NCBI GenBank assembly: GCA_964542875.1
Contig: CAZIWA010000008.1
Location: forward strand, 13,975 to 77,974
From: CAZGOM01 sp964542875
GTDB taxonomy: Bacteria; Planctomycetota; Phycisphaerae; Phycisphaerales; Phycisphaeraceae
DNA length: 64,000 nucleotides
Direction of reading: 5' to 3'
This document shows, piece after piece, positions 36,815-46,565 of the stretch. The notes under the pieces are model-generated. The model searched no databases. It was given only the letters and a program-made list of their open reading frames with translations, and was not told the origin of the DNA. The position numbers were made by a program, and so were the translations under genes. Numbering within the stretch: the stretch's first letter is position 1; each line of letters starts with the position of its first letter.

Positions 36815-36995
36815 ATCACCGGATTAATCAAATTTTCCCGCCGTCCACCAACATTTTAAACGCATGGGTGGGGCTGGAGCATTCCCTCCGCCCCAGACCC
36901 ACCCAATAAGCCTCCAAACTCCTAACTCCATGACTCCCAACTCTTAACTCTTGACACCGGATACTGCACCTCTTTCTCCCTGCCATTGACTCTTA

Positions 36996-37011
36996 CATCG
37001 ATATTAGATAC
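36996..37011. promoter_or_regulatory. Operator-like site S2 (CATCGATATTAGATAC)
   Basis: Differs from S1 at two positions. It sits directly after a TTGACT word (36986-36991) and 70 bases before the hydrolase ATG at 37082, a position where a bound repressor would block transcription. Confidence 0.55.
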
Positions 37012-37081
37012 CGTTGAAAGTGCCTCCCGTTTCCCGCTCAGGTTCCCCGCGCCCTACGATATTTATAAAAAGGCCAACCCC

Positions 37082-40000
37082 ATGAAACCACGTTTCCTGG
37101 CCCTCTTCGCAGTCATCCTCTGCCTTGCTCAGTCCGTCTACGCCCAGGACGCCGCCAACGCCCCCTCCTCACTCCTGCTTGCCGACTTTTCCAAAGACAA
37201 CGCGGGCTTCACCGGCCAGATCCAGCGTGATACCACCACTGGCCAGACCGACAAAACCTCCGGCAAAATCACCGGCAAGTTTGATGACAAAACCCGTTGG
37301 GTCACCGCCTCCCGCTCGCTGGATATCACCAATGAAGTCACCGGCATCACGCTTTGGGTCAATTCCAGCGATGCCGACCGGCTCACCATCCGCGTCATCG
37401 ACGCCACCGGCCAATCCCTCCAGCAGCGCCCCTCCTTCAAGCCTGACGGCACCTGGCAAAAGCTCAGCGTCGACAGCCTCACCTCCGGCCCCATCTTTCA
37501 ATCCTGGGGCGGAGCAAACGACAAAATCCCACACTTCCCCCTCAAATCCCTCGACCTCATTCTCGAAGGCAACTCCGGCTCCAAAACCGTCTGGGTCGAC
37601 AACATCGAGCTTCAAACCATCGGCAAACCCAAAAGCGCCCTCGATGACGCCGGCACATTCACCGTCACCGACTTCTCCAAAGACATCGGCAAGTTCACCG
37701 GCCCCATCAAGCGCGATTCCAAAATCAGCAAAGACGAAAACGGCTCTGGCATCATCACCGGCAAGCTCAGCAAAACCGGCACCCGCTGGGTCACCGTCTC
37801 TCACCCGCTGGACCTCACCAACGAAGTCCTCGCCCTCCAGTTCTGGGCCCGCTCGGAGGACACTCCCGGCATCAGCGCCCGGCTCATCGACTCCACCGGG
37901 CAAAACTTCCAATTCCGCCCCCGCTTCCCCGCCGACGGCCAATGGCACCAGGTCGTCATCACCAATCTCACCGGCGGCGAAGGCTTCCAAAGCTTCGGCG
38001 GCGCCAACGACAAATCCATCCACTTCCCCCTCCAATCCCTCTCCTTCATCCTCGAAGGGCCAGACGGCGACCACACCGTCTGGATCGACCAGATCCAGCT
38101 CCGCACCAAAGGCAAACCCCACCGCCCCATCGACGACGCCAAGCCTGTCTCACTACTCGACTTTGAAAAAGACACCTCCCCCGCCACCGGCCCCGTCAAA
38201 CGCGATGACCAAGTCAAAAGGTCCGGCTCCGCATCCGGGCTGATTCAAGCCGACGCATCCGCCTCCCAGCCCGTCACCGTCACCTTTCCCATCTCGCTCC
38301 CCAATGAAGTCCACCAGTTTCGCTTCTGGGTCTTCCCGCAAAACCTCTCGGCCCTGACTTTCCGGGCCACCGACAGCCAGGGGCTCTCGGTCGCCCGGAA
38401 AGTCAGGCTCGACTCCAAGCTCTCCGGCACCTGGCAGGAAGTCGTCATCGACGACCTCACCTCACCTCAATCCAAAATCCTCTGGCCCCTCAAATCCATC
38501 TCGCTCTTCATTGAGCCAAAAGACATCAAGTCCGACCGTGCCTCCGTCTGGGTTGATGATGTTCAAGCCCTGGTGAATCCCACGCTCTTCATCCCTGATC
38601 TGCGCGTGGAGCAACCCCAGCTCGGCAACATCTACACCGTCGGCGAATCCCCCCGCATCTACGTGCGCACCAAGGCCGCCACCGCCAAGTGGACCATTGA
38701 AAACTTCTTCGGCGCTGTGTTGGATTCCGGTTCGGCCCCCGTCAAAGACGGCCTCGTCGAGATCGCGCCGCCCATCACCGCTCAAGGCTATTACCACGTC
38801 ACCGTCGACACCTTCTCCACCGACGCCAAGCCCTACAAGTCCACTGAAACCTCCTTCGGCATCATTTCCGCCCACGACATTTCCAAGATGCCAGATTCGC
38901 CCTTTGGCGCAATGACCCACTTCGCCCAGCGCTGGCCCACGGACATCCTCGATCTCCTCGCCAAGCTCGGCGTCACCTCCATCCGCGATGAGCTTTACTG
39001 GAACGTCGTCGAGGCCAAGCCCAACGAGTTCAACTTTGAAACCTACGACCCCTACATGGCCCGCTGCAAGGAATTGGGCATAGAACCGCTCATCGTCATG
39101 AGCTTCGCCAACAAGAACTACGACGACAACAAAACGCCCTACACCCAGGCCGGCTTCGACGCCTACGCCCGCTACGGCCAGGAGATTCTCAAGCGCTACC
39201 CGGACCAGGTTAAAACCCTGGAAATCTGGAACGAATACAACGGCAGCTTCTGCAACGGCCCCGCCACCGAAGACCGGCCCAGGTTCTATTCGCAGATGCT
39301 CGCCACCGCGTTTAAAAAGCTCAAGGAATCCAACCCCAACGTCAAAATCCTTGGCGGCGCTGCCGTCCTCCTCCCTCTCCCCTGGTACGAAGGCATCGCC
39401 AAAAACGGCGGCCTCAAAGCCATGGACGCCGCAGTCATCCACCCCTACCGCGGCCAGCCCGAAGGCGTCGACGAAGACATCCAGGAACTCCAGGACCTCG
39501 TCAAGAAATACAACGACGGCAAATCCATCCCCATCTGGTGCACTGAAACCGGCTTCCACGACAAGGAAAACGTCAACGGCCGTGACAACGTCGCCCGCAA
39601 CCTCCCCCGCATGATGACGCTCCTCCTGGCCGCTAAGGTGGAAAAAATTCACTGGTACCTCGCCCGCGACTACGACAATTTCGTCACCATGGGCCTGCTG
39701 CGCGCCCCCGACAGCCCCTGGGGCCGCTACGCCGTCACACCCGCCTACGTCGCCTATTCCACGCTCATCGACCAGCTCTACGCAGCTTCCTTCGTGAAGC
39801 GCGAAGAGCCCGCCGGCCGCGTGCGCTTGTACCGCTTCTCCAAAAACAACCAGGACAAAATAGTCGCCTGGGCCACCACGCCCTCCCAGGTCACCGTCCT
39901 GGCTGACGCCCCCTTCACCGTCACCGACATGATGGGCGGCCAGACCACGCTCACCCCCATTAACGGTCAGGCCTTCCTCACCCTGAACGAGCACACCGTC

Positions 40001-41728
40001 TACCTCACTGGCGTCATCAAGGGTTTCGGCCAGTCCGGCTGGTTTAATGTCCAGCCGACTCAAACGGTTGATATCGGCCAGCCCCCCGCCATTTCCTTCC
40101 CTCCCGCGCCGCAAAATACCAGCTACACCGTCACTGCTGCGGGTAAATCCACCGCCCTCGCCGCCTCCGCTACATCGCTCCAGGTCTCCTCTCAACCTCA
40201 GCTCACCACCGGCGCAAACCTCTGGTGGTACAAGCTCCAGTCCGCCAACAACGCCGTCGGCCAGGGGGCCATCAGCCTCGACGTCATCGACCCGCTCTCC
40301 TTTAGCCCCACTCCAACCCCCACCGCGGATCAAGCCCTCCTGTTCACCCTGCAAAACGGCTCCGCCAAAACCGCCTACACCGCCAGCCGCATCTCCTGGG
40401 ACATCGCCGGCCAGGTTGGCGAAGCCTCCAAAACCCAATCTCTTCCCGCAGGCAATCAGTTCATCCTCACCCTCCCGGCACGCGGCCTCGCTCCCTTCAC
40501 ACCCACCCCGGCCACCGTCTCTGTCGAATTTAGCGACCGCCCGCCGATCACCCTCAACACCTCGGTCTCTCTCAACGCCATCGCCCATAAATCCACTGCC
40601 AACGCGCCCGCCATCACGCTCCCCGCCGCAGGCCAGGTGCTCTCCGGCAAAATCGCGGACACCGCAGACCTCAGCGCCAGGATCACTCCGCAATGGGACG
40701 ATCAAAACCTCTATCTCACCATCCAGGTCACCGATAACAAACCGTCCACCGCGGATAAACTCACCTTCGGCCTCGCCCCAAACACGCCGCCAGGCACGCC
40801 AGCCACATCCTGGCAGCTATTTGAGCTTCCTCTGACCGGCGCAGGTGCAACCCTCACCGGCCTTACCAATGGCGCAACCCCTGCCCCCCTCGCCAACGCA
40901 GCCGTCGCGGTCGAAGCCCAAACCTACCGCATCACCCTCCCCTGGCCCGCCACCGGGCTCACCCCCAGCGCCGGCCTCGTAAAGCTCGCATTCCTTCTCA
41001 CCGATCAGGATGACGCCGCCCGGCCCCCTACGCAGCTCGCATGGGGCCAGGGCCTCTGGCCCGGCCTGGAGCCCGAAGGCTTTAACCTCTGCCGCCTGAT
41101 GCCCGCCCAGCCGTCTGCTGCGCTCGCGCAGGCCACCATCACCACCCAGCCGCTCTCTTCGGCGCCTGCCCCTGCCTCTGGACGGCTCATCGCCGACTCC
41201 AAAGACGACTATGCCAAAGATCAGGGTAAGAATGGCTGGTTCTATGGGTACTACAACGGCGATGGCGCTGGTAAGGGTGACGCAAAATTCCCCTCCGGCC
41301 CCTACACCGACGATGACTTTCATGAAATGACCCAGGTTCAAACCGTCTGGGGCTATAACTGGGGATCCACCTACAAATTCATGGAGCTCACCCGGACCAA
41401 TGCCCACCCGCAAGCCGTTGAAGGCCGCCCCGTCTGGGCCGTCCGCCGCTGGGTCAGCAATGTCGAAGGCACCGCACGTCTCTCCGTTACCGTCCGCAGG
41501 CCCTCCGGCGACGGCGACGGTGTCGGCGTCAAAATCCTCCTCGATGGCAAAGTCGTCCTCGCCCGGCTCTACACGGCCAAGCAGAAGAACACCGAAGTCA
41601 CTTACGAAACCGTCGTCACCCTCAAGCCCGGCGCAATCGTCGACTTCGCCCTCACGCCCGGCCCCGCCACCGACATCGGTTACGACGCCTCCCAATTCTC
41701 CTCCCGCGTCACTCTTTTGAACCCTTGA
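37082..41728 (+). CDS. Giant secreted clan GH-A-like glycoside hydrolase with triple N-terminal beta-sandwich
   Basis: A 1548-residue exported protein. The ATG at 37082 (AAAAAGG eight bases ahead) opens on a signal peptide (MKPRFLALFAVILCLAQSVYA); a start at 36986 would place the operator inside the gene. Three homologous sandwich domains occupy about 31-185, 190-345 and 353-500 (each with DFSKD or DFEKD, W-V-T or equivalent, and WVD or WID near the end), likely glycan-binding. A (beta/alpha)8 barrel follows at about 600-960, similar to GH39/GH5 relatives: acid/base Glu718 in LEIWNEYNG and nucleophile Glu822 in WCTETGF. The C-terminal part holds a CBM9-like domain (about 1190-1330) and a terminal jelly roll. 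Precise GH family and substrate unknown. Confidence 0.88.
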   Translation: MKPRFLALFAVILCLAQSVYAQDAANAPSSLLLADFSKDNAGFTGQIQRDTTTGQTDKTSGKITGKFDDKTRWVTASRSLDITNEVTGITLWVNSSDADRLTIRVIDATGQSLQQRPSFKPDGTWQKLSVDSLTSGPIFQSWGGANDKIPHFPLKSLDLILEGNSGSKTVWVDNIELQTIGKPKSALDDAGTFTVTDFSKDIGKFTGPIKRDSKISKDENGSGIITGKLSKTGTRWVTVSHPLDLTNEVLALQFWARSEDTPGISARLIDSTGQNFQFRPRFPADGQWHQVVITNLTGGEGFQSFGGANDKSIHFPLQSLSFILEGPDGDHTVWIDQIQLRTKGKPHRPIDDAKPVSLLDFEKDTSPATGPVKRDDQVKRSGSASGLIQADASASQPVTVTFPISLPNEVHQFRFWVFPQNLSALTFRATDSQGLSVARKVRLDSKLSGTWQEVVIDDLTSPQSKILWPLKSISLFIEPKDIKSDRASVWVDDVQALVNPTLFIPDLRVEQPQLGNIYTVGESPRIYVRTKAATAKWTIENFFGAVLDSGSAPVKDGLVEIAPPITAQGYYHVTVDTFSTDAKPYKSTETSFGIISAHDISKMPDSPFGAMTHFAQRWPTDILDLLAKLGVTSIRDELYWNVVEAKPNEFNFETYDPYMARCKELGIEPLIVMSFANKNYDDNKTPYTQAGFDAYARYGQEILKRYPDQVKTLEIWNEYNGSFCNGPATEDRPRFYSQMLATAFKKLKESNPNVKILGGAAVLLPLPWYEGIAKNGGLKAMDAAVIHPYRGQPEGVDEDIQELQDLVKKYNDGKSIPIWCTETGFHDKENVNGRDNVARNLPRMMTLLLAAKVEKIHWYLARDYDNFVTMGLLRAPDSPWGRYAVTPAYVAYSTLIDQLYAASFVKREEPAGRVRLYRFSKNNQDKIVAWATTPSQVTVLADAPFTVTDMMGGQTTLTPINGQAFLTLNEHTVYLTGVIKGFGQSGWFNVQPTQTVDIGQPPAISFPPAPQNTSYTVTAAGKSTALAASATSLQVSSQPQLTTGANLWWYKLQSANNAVGQGAISLDVIDPLSFSPTPTPTADQALLFTLQNGSAKTAYTASRISWDIAGQVGEASKTQSLPAGNQFILTLPARGLAPFTPTPATVSVEFSDRPPITLNTSVSLNAIAHKSTANAPAITLPAAGQVLSGKIADTADLSARITPQWDDQNLYLTIQVTDNKPSTADKLTFGLAPNTPPGTPATSWQLFELPLTGAGATLTGLTNGATPAPLANAAVAVEAQTYRITLPWPATGLTPSAGLVKLAFLLTDQDDAARPPTQLAWGQGLWPGLEPEGFNLCRLMPAQPSAALAQATITTQPLSSAPAPASGRLIADSKDDYAKDQGKNGWFYGYYNGDGAGKGDAKFPSGPYTDDDFHEMTQVQTVWGYNWGSTYKFMELTRTNAHPQAVEGRPVWAVRRWVSNVEGTARLSVTVRRPSGDGDGVGVKILLDGKVVLARLYTAKQKNTEVTYETVVTLKPGAIVDFALTPGPATDIGYDASQFSSRVTLLNP

Positions 41729-41767
41729 TCGCGCCATCCGCGTCTAAAACGAAATCCGGACCCTGCC

Positions 41768-44467
41768 ATGCCCAATGCCATCAAGCGCACCGCAAACATG
41801 CTGGCCTTTGTAGCGGTGCTCGCTCTTTCGGCCTCAGCCCACGCCCAAACCACAGCCCCCGCACCGCTGCCTCAGGCCACCGCCAGCCAGCTCGGCAACG
41901 TCTTCCTTTTGGGCGAACCCATCACCCTCCGCATCCCCACCTCCGCGGCGCAGGTCACGTGGTCTGCCCGTGACGCCTGGGGTCAATCCGTCGCCTCCGG
42001 CACCGCCAATGCCGCTGACAATCAAGCCGTTCTCACCCTGCCCAACCTCGCCGCCGGCTATTACGCCATCACCCTCCAGGCCCCAGGCGGCCCCGCTGCT
42101 TCCCGCGTCACCGTCCTCCCTCCCGTCGACCTCGCAAAAATCAACGACTCCTTTTTCGGCGCAATGACTCACTTCTCCGCCGGTTGGGATTCTGATCTGA
42201 CCGCCCCCCTGGCCCGTGCAGGCATCAAAAATCTCCGCGAAGAGCTCTTCTGGGACCGGCTGGAATCCACACCCGGGCAGTTCGCCATTCCGCAGAACTT
42301 TCAGACCTACCTCGACCAGTTCAAAGCTCATCACATCACCCAGCTTGCGCCGCTCACTTTCGGCCACGGCTCCTACGACGCCATCCCCGGCATACCGCTT
42401 TACAAAATGGCCCCCTACACCCCCGGGGGCTTTGAGGCCTACGCCCGTTACGGGCAGAATCTGCTCCGCCTGGTGCCCCAGATTCCCGCCGTCGAAGTCT
42501 GGAACGAATACAACGGCGGATTCGCCGCCGGCCCCGCCGACGGCAAGCCCGCCGTCTATGCGCAAATGCTCAAGCACGCCTACCTCGCCATTAAAAAAGA
42601 TCACCCGCAGGTAAAAGTCCTCGCCGGCTCCACCATCGGCATTCCCATCGGCTGGTTTGAAGACCTCTTTAAAAACGACGGCCTGAAATACTGCGACGCC
42701 ATCTCCGTCCACCCCTACGGCTACACCCGCGAGCCCGAATCGCTCCTCCCCGCCATCGAATCCCTGCGCGCGCTCATTCGCCAATACAACAACGGCAAAG
42801 ACCTCCCCCTCTGGGCCACCGAGCAGGGCTACTACCTCATCGCCCCCGGCTCCACCGGCAATCGCGCCCCTCTCACTGAACACATCAAGGCCTGCTACCT
42901 GGTCCGCTGCTGGGTTCTCTTCATGGCCAACGGCTTTGAAAAGAGCTTCTGGTACCTCGCCCGCAATGACCAGCACTTCGGCACCATGGGCCTCATGGGC
43001 ACCCCGCAGGACCCCGCGGGTCGCTACGCAACACTCCCCGCCCTCACCGCGTACGGCATCCTCATCCGCCAGCTTCAGGACGCCGCTTTCAAAGAGCGTG
43101 AAACGACCCCGCCGGACACCTACAGCTATCGCTTTGAGAAAAACGGTCAGCCGTTGCGCGTGCTCTGGAGCACCAGCCCTGCCGATGTCGCGCTTAAGTC
43201 CAAGGACCCGCTTCAAGTCACCGACCTCATGGGCCGCGCCACCACGCTTCACCCCGTCGATGGTGCTCTCCACCTTCGCCTCTCGGATGCGCCGCTCTAC
43301 CTCTCTGGCCCGGCGGGCGCCCCAACCCTAAGCACCTGCTTCAACATGGCCGCACCGGCTCGGGTCGCCCAAGGCGAGCAATACAACCTGTCCCTGCCAA
43401 ACCTCGCGCAATCAGGCCTCCCGGTTGATGCCTACGCCCTCCAGGTCCGAGGGCGTTCATTCACTCCCCAGGCCGATAAGCTCACCGCATCACTGCCGGT
43501 TGATGATCAGGACGGCCTGCAATGGTCCCAGTGGACGCTCACCCATGCGGGCAAACCCGTTTACCTGGGCATCGCTCGCAGCCTCGTTGCGCAGCCTCTT
43601 GCGGTCGACCGCTTCCTCCGCCTCGCTGACGATCACACGCTCCAGGCCATCGTCGTCAATGCTTCTTCAAACCAGCCCGCCCACATCACCGGCGCGAGCT
43701 TTTCAGCAGGCGATCAAGCCCAGCAGCAAGGCCTCAGCGTCACCGTTTCTCCTGGGGAACAAACCGCCATTAACCTCCCCATCAAAGCTCTGGCGCCCTG
43801 GAAACTCACCCAGGCCTCCGTTGATCTTTCCGTGCAATCCGCATCGCCCCTCAAAGCCGCCAGCCCGATTTCCTTCAATCCCGTCAAGCATTTAACACCG
43901 GTCATCGATGCCGATCTGTCAGATTGGCAAGCCCTGCCCGCGGCATCGCTTGATGACGCCACGTTCAAGAAACTCGCCGCCCAGTGGACCGGCAAGGAAG
44001 ACCTCTCCGGCTGGTTTAAGCTCGCCTGGGATGACCAATACCTCTACTTCGCCGCGGAAGTTCAAGACGACACCTTCGATCAGCAGCACATCGGCTCAGG
44101 CACATGGAAAGGCGACTGCTTCCAGCTCGGCATCGCCTTTGCCCCGCCTTGGGCGTCAGGTGCATGGAACTTTGAGCACGCCGAAATCGGCGTCGCCCTC
44201 ACCCCCGCTGGCCCGGAGGCCTACAAAACCTCCGCGGCAGGCGGCCCCATGCCCAACACCAAAACCGCCATTAAACGGATCGGCAATATCACCCGATACG
44301 AAACCGCTCTGGCCTGGTCAGACCTGGGCATCACCAAACCCCAGGCACAAAACATCAGCTTCGGGCTCTTCCTGAACGATGCGGACAACGCCGGCCGCCG
44401 CGGTTATCTCCAATGGGCCGACATCAAGCGCGTCGACAACATGCAGCCTTTGACTCTGCAAAAATAA
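41768..44467 (+). CDS. Secreted clan GH-A-like glycoside hydrolase with CBM9-like C-terminus
   Basis: An 899-residue exported relative of the preceding protein. Signal peptide MPNAIKRTANMLAFVAVLAL, cleavage near SAHA. A short N-terminal beta domain is followed by the barrel at about 128-450 (FFGAMTHFSAGWDSD resembles FGAMTHFAQRWPTD of the neighbour), with acid/base Glu247 in VEVWNEYNGG and nucleophile Glu352 in LWATEQGYY, so both catalytic glutamates are present. The end, about 710-899, is a CBM9-like sandwich (VIDADLSDWQALP, FKLAWDDQYLYFAAEVQDD). It starts 39 bases after the large hydrolase and is almost certainly cotranscribed from the S2-controlled promoter. Lacks the triple sandwich repeats. 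Substrate not readable from sequence. Confidence 0.88.
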   Translation: MPNAIKRTANMLAFVAVLALSASAHAQTTAPAPLPQATASQLGNVFLLGEPITLRIPTSAAQVTWSARDAWGQSVASGTANAADNQAVLTLPNLAAGYYAITLQAPGGPAASRVTVLPPVDLAKINDSFFGAMTHFSAGWDSDLTAPLARAGIKNLREELFWDRLESTPGQFAIPQNFQTYLDQFKAHHITQLAPLTFGHGSYDAIPGIPLYKMAPYTPGGFEAYARYGQNLLRLVPQIPAVEVWNEYNGGFAAGPADGKPAVYAQMLKHAYLAIKKDHPQVKVLAGSTIGIPIGWFEDLFKNDGLKYCDAISVHPYGYTREPESLLPAIESLRALIRQYNNGKDLPLWATEQGYYLIAPGSTGNRAPLTEHIKACYLVRCWVLFMANGFEKSFWYLARNDQHFGTMGLMGTPQDPAGRYATLPALTAYGILIRQLQDAAFKERETTPPDTYSYRFEKNGQPLRVLWSTSPADVALKSKDPLQVTDLMGRATTLHPVDGALHLRLSDAPLYLSGPAGAPTLSTCFNMAAPARVAQGEQYNLSLPNLAQSGLPVDAYALQVRGRSFTPQADKLTASLPVDDQDGLQWSQWTLTHAGKPVYLGIARSLVAQPLAVDRFLRLADDHTLQAIVVNASSNQPAHITGASFSAGDQAQQQGLSVTVSPGEQTAINLPIKALAPWKLTQASVDLSVQSASPLKAASPISFNPVKHLTPVIDADLSDWQALPAASLDDATFKKLAAQWTGKEDLSGWFKLAWDDQYLYFAAEVQDDTFDQQHIGSGTWKGDCFQLGIAFAPPWASGAWNFEHAEIGVALTPAGPEAYKTSAAGGPMPNTKTAIKRIGNITRYETALAWSDLGITKPQAQNISFGLFLNDADNAGRRGYLQWADIKRVDNMQPLTLQK

Positions 44468-44474
44468 CCCGACC

Positions 44475-46124
44475 TCACCGCCCGCCCCCATCGGTCCGAA
44501 ACGGCGCTGCGGGCAACCCTGCTTTGTTGAACAAATCCGTCACCGGATAGTCCTCCCACGCGTAGCGCACCGCCGCCGGCGCTGCCACCTCGGCACTCTT
44601 CACCAGCACCGTCTCACCTTCCACCACAACCTCCGCGGGCACAAACTTCCCATCCGCTCCCGCCACCATAAACCCCGGCGGCTTTCCCCCGCTCACCAGC
44701 CCGCCCGCGGCGTTATCAAACGTGATCCTCACCGCGCCTCCTTCCACCTTCATCGACCTGTAAACCGGCCCCATGGCAACCATCTCTTTCCCATACGCAT
44801 GCTTGAGCGCCAGCAGCGCCAACCGCTGCCCCACCGGCTCTTTGTTGGTGGGATGAAGGTCGCCGTTATCCACGGTCGCCGTATCGATCGTCACCGCCAC
44901 ATGCACGTTGGGCACACGCTTCGCCAGTTTCATCTGCGCTTCCCGAAACGCCGCCCACCCGGGCTGCCCTGGCCGATTTTTATAGTTGGGTAACTGCACC
45001 ATCAGAAACGGGAACTCTCCCACACCCCACCGCGCACGCCAGTCCTCGATCAGCAGCCGCATCGTCTCCTCGTACGCTCCCAGTCGCCCCACATTGGATT
45101 CCCCCTGGTACCAGATCGCCCCTTTCACCGGGTACGACGTCATCGGCCCGATCACACTGTTGAACGCGCTCGCCGGCACATCGATCGTCCCTGGCAGCGG
45201 CGGCGCCGGCCGCGGAAAATCCATAAGCAGCGCCGGGAACTTTTTCCCCGGCTCCTTCCCTTCCTTGGCTGCTTTCTCCCCCGCCGCCCGCCAATCCCGA
45301 AACTTCTGCGCATACGCCTCACGCGTCACCGGCGCTCCATCCACCTCCAGCATGTTCTTGGGGTCCTGGGTCGATACTTTCACCCCCTCATGCACCTTGT
45401 CCCACACCCCAAGATACGCCTTGAGCCCAGGATCATTCTCCATCGCCGACCGGCTCATCCAGATTTCCGCCATCGACCCAGACACCGAACTCCCCACCAG
45501 CCCCACCGGAACCTGCGCGTTTTTGTTCACCTCACGGGCAAAATAATACGCCACCGCGGACATATTCTGGACCATCTTCGGCTCCACCTCCTGCCACCCT
45601 CCGCTGGCCCTCTCAAGCGGCTCCCTGGCAGCCGAATAATGCGCCCCAAACACTCGAATTTCAGGGTATTTCGCGCTTTCCGCTTCCTTCTGCCCCCCCC
45701 GCGCCTTCCCCAGCGTCATGGCCATGTTCGACTGCCCCGCAAACACCCACACATCCCCCACCAGCACATTCCTGAACGTCACCGTATTTCGCGGGCCCGC
45801 GATCTTCATCTCCCGCGCCTGCGCGCTAGCCTCCAGCGGTCCCACAGACATCGACCAGCGCCCCGCGCTGTCTACTTCGCACGTCCGTTCGTCCCCCGCG
45901 AACGCCAGCTTTAGCTTCTCTCCCGGCCCCGCCGTCCCTTTCACCGTGATGGGCACCCCGCGCTGCAGCACCATGTTGCTGCCAAACATCCCCTCCACCT
46001 GCACGCTTACAGGCTTCGCCGAAGTGAACGCCGGCTTGGTTTCCTGCGCCAATGCTGCCGCCAATGGCACGCACACCACACCCAACACCACACACGCGAT
46101 GACGATTGGCCATTTGCGTTGCAT
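44475..46124 (-). CDS. Secreted sialate O-acetylesterase-like (SASA) carbohydrate esterase
   Basis: A 549-residue exported esterase of the SGNH-type SASA family. The ATG at 46124 has AAAGGA eight bases ahead and opens on a signal peptide (VIACVVLGVVCVPLAAALA). Catalytic elements are all visible: nucleophile Ser132 in VFAGQSNMAM, the second conserved block KGAIWYQGESN (about 334-344) and the Asp422/His424 pair in NGDLHPTNK. Such enzymes remove acetyl groups from sugars, often acetylated hemicellulose or pectin in bacteria, clearing the way for the two GH-A-like hydrolases whose genes end eight bases away on the opposite strand. Sites S3 and S4 upstream place it in the same regulon. Whether sialic acid itself is the substrate is unknown. 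Confidence 0.92.
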   Translation of the reverse strand: MQRKWPIVIACVVLGVVCVPLAAALAQETKPAFTSAKPVSVQVEGMFGSNMVLQRGVPITVKGTAGPGEKLKLAFAGDERTCEVDSAGRWSMSVGPLEASAQAREMKIAGPRNTVTFRNVLVGDVWVFAGQSNMAMTLGKARGGQKEAESAKYPEIRVFGAHYSAAREPLERASGGWQEVEPKMVQNMSAVAYYFAREVNKNAQVPVGLVGSSVSGSMAEIWMSRSAMENDPGLKAYLGVWDKVHEGVKVSTQDPKNMLEVDGAPVTREAYAQKFRDWRAAGEKAAKEGKEPGKKFPALLMDFPRPAPPLPGTIDVPASAFNSVIGPMTSYPVKGAIWYQGESNVGRLGAYEETMRLLIEDWRARWGVGEFPFLMVQLPNYKNRPGQPGWAAFREAQMKLAKRVPNVHVAVTIDTATVDNGDLHPTNKEPVGQRLALLALKHAYGKEMVAMGPVYRSMKVEGGAVRITFDNAAGGLVSGGKPPGFMVAGADGKFVPAEVVVEGETVLVKSAEVAAPAAVRYAWEDYPVTDLFNKAGLPAAPFRTDGGGR

Positions 46125-46188
46125 GCACCGAATCCTTTCAAGAATTCTCAAAAAACAGCGCCAGGTCGCGCAGGGTTGGAACACTTCA

Positions 46189-46208
46189 TTAATATCGATA
46201 TAGATACT
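46189..46208. promoter_or_regulatory. Operator-like site S3
   Basis: Contains the palindrome ATATCGATAT (46192-46201) followed by AGATAC, matching the right side of S2. 65 bases upstream of the esterase ATG. Confidence 0.55.
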
Positions 46209-46333
46209 ACGTCGAAAATCCAGAAGAAAACCAAAAATAATCACAAAACTAAGCCTGAATCCATCTTTCAAGCCGATGAAAATTATCTTCTCATTACAGC
46301 TTGATTTCCGTTGACTGCCTTGCCCACTTCTCA

Positions 46334-46352
46334 TATTATATCGATATAGAGT
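46334..46352. promoter_or_regulatory. Operator-like site S4, perfect palindrome TATATCGATATA
   Basis: A perfect 12-base palindrome at 46337-46348 followed by GAGTC. The best copy of the ATCGATAT motif, in the same divergent region as S3; the pair could support looping or control of both the esterase and the pseudopilin. Confidence 0.55.
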
Positions 46353-46565
46353 CGGTTCCCAGCCAAACACAACCCATCACCTCCGCCTTGCATACGCGTC
46401 ATTTTTCACGCGCATGCACCGCGCAACCTCAACTGCCCTTTCGACTCTAGGCCATCGATCTGTTTGTTCGTCTGATGACCGTCTGCGTTCCAAGGTTCCA
46501 ACCAAGTTCGAACATCTCAGCACGACCCTGAAAAGTCGAACTTCCACGCCCGCAAGGAGCTTGGC

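Larger units (their letters stand above)
36703..37081. other. Divergent intergenic region with two operator-like sites
   Basis: No gene was recognised in these 379 bases between the regulator and the secreted hydrolase. They hold the two ATCGATATTAG sites (36799 and 36996), a TTGAC element at 36986-36990 that may be the -35 box of the hydrolase promoter with the second operator just downstream, and a low-complexity run of AACTCCTAACTCC-like words at 36917-36950. Confidence 0.6.
46125..46565. other. Divergent AT-rich region with two operator-like sites
   Basis: No gene was recognised between the esterase and the pseudopilin (441 bases). The left half is AT-rich and carries sites S3 and S4 about 145 bases apart, 65 and 213 bases upstream of the esterase ATG. 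The right half before the pseudopilin is unremarkable apart from its AAGGAG ribosome-binding site at 46554-46559. Confidence 0.6.
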
